A stretch of 64,000 nt of DNA, from contig JAQYUZ010000014.1 in assembly GCA_033819885.1 (NCBI GenBank), positions 293,303-357,302 of the forward strand. Reading direction: 5' to 3'. Numbering within the stretch: the stretch's first letter is position 1; every line of letters starts with the position of its first letter. The notes beneath the pieces are model-generated. The model did no database searches and was not told the origin of the DNA. It saw only the letters and a program-made list of their open reading frames with translations. This stretch comes from Microbotryomycetes sp. JL201. Taxonomy: Eukaryota > Basidiomycota > Microbotryomycetes. A program made the translations under genes and the position numbers. This document shows, piece by piece, positions 60,334 to 64,000 of this stretch.

Positions 60334-61527
60334 ATGCTCGCGACGCGGACGACGAGACAGCCACGTCGGCGACCACCTGTCGTCGTAGCTGCCGTCTTTG
60401 TCGCGTGCGCGTGCGTTTCGTGGCTGTGGACGCGCACGGGCCACGCCAATTTGTACACGCCGCTCACATCGCAGCAGTACACGCCACCGCCACAGCCTCA
60501 CGACGACGCGGCGGTCGTGATTCGCAACTCGATCGTCGTACCCACTTATCACGAGCAGGCCAATATCAGGCCGTTGTGCGAGCGCGTGTTTGCGAGCGTT
60601 CAGTTTCCGAAAGAAACCGAGCTCGTCATTGTGGACGACGACTCGCGGGACGGTACCGAGCACCAGATAGACCTGCTGAAGCAGCAAGGGTACAATGTCC
60701 AGCTGCTTGTCAGGAAACGAGGCTCGGAGCGTGGCTTGTCAAGCGCTGTCCTTCGAGGATTCGAGGTCGCGCGAGGCAGCAAACTCGTCGTCATGGACGC
60801 CGACTTGCAGGTGCGCTCGATACATTGGTCGTTGTGTGCTTGTGCCTGATTAGTGCGTCTACAGCACCCACCGGAAACCATTCAGCCACTGCTCGACTCG
60901 CTCTCGGCCGCCACACCGATCGCAATCGGCACAAGATACGGTCCCGGTGTGTCCATGTCGAAAAGGTGGCCCATGTACCGGCGCGTCATTTCGTGGGGTG
61001 CTCGCATTCTCGCTCGGCCGTTGACGAGCGCGAGCGATCCGATGACGGGTTTTTTCGGCATTCTCAAAGATCAGGTGCGTGTGTGCGCCTCCGTGCTGGT
61101 GCATCGAGGTTGACTCGCTAATGAGCTTGTGCAGTTTTTGGCTTCTGCGCCCATCAACACGTCTGGATTCAAGATTGCGCTCGAGCTGCTGCTCAAGTCG
61201 CCGCTCAAATCCGGCGCCCAGCTCAAGCAGGTGCCATACTCGTTTGGGGTCCGCAAGCTTGGAGCCTCGAAGCTGTCGTCAAAAGTCATGCTGCGATACG
61301 TTGGCCAGCTGCTGACACTATACGCATGGGCGTGGGGCGTCTGGTTTCACTTGCTCATCGGGACAGGCGCTGCCGCCGCTGCAGCCATTGCCATGTCACT
61401 GTTTGACCACGCTCAAGCTCGCCGACACGTACAAGAGCTGCTGCCAGGCGGATCGACGCGCCGCGGATTGTTGGCCCAGCCGTCATTGCGTTCTCGAGTG
61501 CCATTAGAGTCGAAAAGGCTTGTCTAA
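60334..61527 (+). CDS. DPM1: Dolichol-phosphate mannosyltransferase (DPM1) with N-terminal anchor
   Basis: Makes dolichol-P-mannose for N-glycans, O-mannosylation and GPI anchors. It starts MLATRTTRQPRRRPPVVVAA and has a hydrophobic stretch (VVVAAVFVACACVSWLW, residues 15-31). The GT2 domain follows: SIVVPTYHEQANIRPL, ELVIVDDDSRDGTEHQIDLL, KRGSERGLSSAVLRGFEVA and VVMDADLQ joined to HPPETIQPLLDSL. Next come PIAIGTRYGPGVSMSKRWPM, SDPMTGFFGILKDQ joined to FLASAPINTSGFKIALELLL, and VPYSFGVRKLGASKLSSKVM. The C-terminus has TLYAWAWGVWFHLLIGTGAA and a basic tail, unlike the soluble human-type DPM1. Anchors at both ends would hold it in the ER membrane. Two introns (after 60809 and 61074). Last gene before the telomere. 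Confidence 0.9.
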
Positions 61528-63922
61528 AACAGTATTTGTTGTACAAAGTTGAATCATCGACCTCTTGGCATGCTTACTTTATAGCCATTGATAGCCGATG
61601 CTTTCTTGCAATTCTGTGCTGATCCAACCGTCTGACTTTGTCTCCTTACCGTTCCGTCACCGCCGTTGTTGTTGCTGGCCCAGCCGACCGATGCATGATG
61701 CTTTTCGGCAAGTCTCACCGTCGCCCATGGCCTTGCCGTACTAGTCTGCGCTGGTCCGAGCCGCTGGCTGCGCCTTGACGCTGCCCATCGCCGCTTACTT
61801 GCTGCAACAAAGCTGTTCATTGCGCTCTTGACTTTGTTGCGTGCAGGACTCTTGGATTGTCCGACGCGCAGAGTGGCTTTCGTCGCATACGACCTAGAGT
61901 ATTGCTTAGTTACCCTAGTATTTCTTCTGTGGCGAGCCATTCAACCAATGAGAATACATGCCGATCGATCATTATTAAGCGTGTGCGGTCGTCTGATTCC
62001 GAATGATGCACTGGTAGCGATATCACGCTACTGTTTGCGCGGCGCGTTGCCTCGTTTGACAAAATTCGCCGAGTCGAGAAGCCGACTGCCCGTACGCGAG
62101 GAATCGGCTGTTCTCATGTTATCTCCGCTGACCACATAGCTTGGAAGAGTGACAAAAGCTTGATTCGTGTATGTCATAGCCATACACCCTGCAGCATGCT
62201 TGATTCGTGTATGTCATAGCCATACACCCTGCAGCATGTCCTTCGCGTTCGCTCGAGCGATGGGCAACTTGAGCGCTGCCTTTGAGCCTGTGCGTGCAGC
62301 CCTGCTGTGTACTGCTCTGACCTTTGATGCGACCGGAAAATCAAGATGGGTTCTGCATGCCAACGACTCGAGCGAGGCGATTTCATGTCTTGGCAATGTT
62401 CGACGCGCGAAAGCTCGGGCCTCTTTCGCTCTCGCGTCTCGGCCGGCTGCAACCGACGCCCGCGGATGATTCGGCGCGCGCTCGACCAGGACACTTAGCG
62501 CACAAGGCACGCTGTATCAGACAACATCAAGTTCATGAGCGAAAGTTGGCGGCAGCGGCGGCGACGATGATGGCGCGCGCTCTGCCGACTCCGATTGCGA
62601 CTATCTCCAGCCTACGCCAACGCCTGGCTCAGCGGCACCATATTTGAGTGTTACAAGCTTTCGATCGCGTGCGTCTGCTTTGACGCGCGGCAGCCTCTTC
62701 ATGCGCCAACGTACGCGGCTGACCGACGCCGCCTCAGCCACACCGTCAAGGCCATCGCGAAGCTCGACGACGCCTCGAAATAAACTTGCGTTGACTGATG
62801 CGATGGTTCGCAGTGCCATCAAGCATGACGAGGGAGCCCTTGACGTCGCCTGCCCATCGCGCGCCACTCAGGCAGTCCCGCGCCAGTGACGTACACGCCC
62901 AGAGGCGATGCGAGCACCATCGCGCGACAGCACAATTATTGAGTATGACTGTGAACGTGCAACTTGCTACTGAAATGCGCGTTGGCATCGGTGGCGTTTC
63001 TCGAACTATCGCGCTTCGTGACAAAGCAGACGTAACCGTGGTCAGCCTTGGTCTGTTGCAATTCACTGCACCATCAATCGTCTCCGTCTGCTTGCGCGCG
63101 CGCATATGAACAGTCATTGCGTCCGCGCGCAGCGTAGAGCGCGAAATCTGTGAACTCGAGCCCCTCGGCGTCGCACAAAATGGCCACGATGTCGCTATGC
63201 GCTAGTGCTAGCGCCAGTACAGGCATGCGGCGGGCTAGATGTGACGCATATGAGTGCGAATCGTAACCGGCAGAGCACATACAGGTCAATCTAGGGTGGG
63301 CAAGTGACCGCTAGAGGCGCCAACGTCTTTCAAACTTGCGACCAGTTTGGGACGCACGCAGCCATGCTCTGAGTTGCGTCTGTAAGTATTCTGACGTGCA
63401 TCATGCAGGGTGAACCTTCTGCACAAATTGTAATGCACAGAGGCCAGCATTGACAAGAGCCACAAGGCAAGGCAAGAGGCAACTTTGAGCTTGAGAGCAA
63501 GGCACCACAGTGTTAGACACAGCAAGAGTACGATCTAATGGAACGGAACCCTTTCATGCCAAAGACAACTGTGTCAGCTCAGACACCAGAGCAAAAGTCA
63601 GAGCTCAGCAGGCCAGTGGCAAGCCGGTTGCACGGTGTTGTGACTGAAGCAGCAGAGTGTACAGGCAAGCAGTCAAGCACACGTACTTGTCGGCGCTTGG
63701 AAGCGTGCCAAACAGCAGCAGCAGACAAGTGTCAGTACAAGACCAGCTTCAGAGCAGGCAGTCCAAGTGGCAGCCAGCTGGCAACAGACCTTGCAAAGCC
63801 AGCTAACAAGTAGACTGCAAGTGCTGAAGCTTGCAAGAGGAACAGGGCAAACAAAAAGGATTTGAAGCAGAGGCACAAGCAAAGGCAGCAGCAGAGCAAT
63901 GAGCAAAAGTCAGGTGCAAAGT
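61528..63922. other. Gene-poor subtelomeric region
   Basis: About 2.4 kb between DPM1 and the telomere with no supported gene. Open frames of 60-130 codons occur on both strands but lack conserved motifs, plausible starts or splice pairs. The region holds a 40-bp tandem duplication (62159-62238). From about 63440 onward the + strand becomes markedly poor in T and rich in A, with repeated GCAAG and CAGC words. I recognise no transposase, reverse transcriptase or helicase fragment. Confidence 0.6.
62159..62238. repeat. 40-bp exact tandem duplication
   Basis: The 40-base unit beginning cttgattcgtgtatgtcata and ending accctgcagcatg is present twice head to tail (62159-62198 and 62199-62238) without mismatch. 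It lies in the gene-poor subtelomere. Confidence 0.95.
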
Positions 63923-64000
63923 CAGGGTTAGGGCTAGGGTTAGGGTTAGGGTTAGGGTTAGGGTTAGGGTTAGGGTTAGGGTTAGGGTTAGGGTTAGGGT
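63923..64000 (+). repeat. Telomere repeat array (TTAGGG)n
   Basis: From 63923 to the window end the sequence is TTAGGG in tandem, about 12 units, with one early variant unit in which GCTAGGG replaces TTAGGG (about 63931-63938). The G-rich strand reads 5' to 3' toward the window end, so the chromosome terminus lies at the right. The array is cut by the window end. Confidence 0.98.

Noticed and set aside
61554-61940. 128-codon minus-strand open frame after DPM1
   Set aside because: Basic, Ser/Arg/Ala-rich, with no conserved motif or splice context.
62159-62238. Direct repeats considered as a CRISPR array
   Set aside because: Only two copies, no spacers, and the genome is eukaryotic.
63538-63813. 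91-codon open frame beside the telomere
   Set aside because: Its openness follows from the T-poor composition, which removes stop codons. The translation has no recognisable feature.

Overview
The window is a gene-dense piece of a fungal nuclear chromosome that runs into its right telomere. It ends in an uninterrupted (TTAGGG)n array on the + strand. About 33 protein genes occupy the first 61.5 kb, roughly 1.9 kb per gene. Nearly every gene is split by short introns, mostly 45-75 nt, with GT donors, CTGAC/CTAAC-like branch sites and AG acceptors. The gene families (Erg28, Fyv7, Trs120, twinfilin, a Zn2Cys6 factor, mitochondrial mL61) are fungal. Intron density and style suggest a compact basidiomycete genome, possibly Pucciniomycotina; that placement is inference.

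Layout. 0-11 kb (+): the 3' end of a TEX1/THOC3 WD40 gene, a SMI1/KNR4-like gene, a Zn2Cys6 transcription factor, mitochondrial single-strand DNA-binding protein and a large multi-pass membrane protein. 11-25 kb: an M13 metallopeptidase (-), a PAP2 lipid phosphatase, a small PPPY membrane protein, FYV7, a CUE+AlkB+GRF dioxygenase, an Old Yellow Enzyme (-), a second PPPY membrane protein and ERG28. 25-42 kb: mitochondrial mL61, a UPF0613 hydrolase, aminopeptidase P (-), SCOT (-), an unrecognised conserved-looking gene, ELF1, a 4-TM protein (-), OsmC, an atypical SDR (-), a monocarboxylate-type MFS transporter (-) and a small gene of uncertain status. 42-61.5 kb: TRS120 of TRAPPII, an unrecognised acidic protein, SNRNP27 (-), a DUF2237 protein, an unrecognised serine-rich protein (-), twinfilin, a cytochrome P450, SRP54 (-) and DPM1. 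61.5-63.9 kb is gene-poor subtelomere with a 40-bp tandem duplication and a strongly A-rich, T-poor strand next to the telomere.

Most genes are unrelated housekeeping genes, not a pathway cluster. Recurrent features are head-to-head pairs with short shared promoters, tail-to-tail pairs with stops 10-50 bp apart, and a repeated CACGTG palindrome upstream of starts. Loose functional links exist: ERG28, a P450 and an Old Yellow Enzyme touch sterol or redox chemistry; SRP54, DPM1 and TRS120 serve the secretory pathway; RIM1-type SSB, mL61 and SCOT are mitochondrial. No rRNA, tRNA, CRISPR array or intact transposon was recognised. Exon boundaries were read by eye from splice signals and protein continuity, so small terminal exons may be off.
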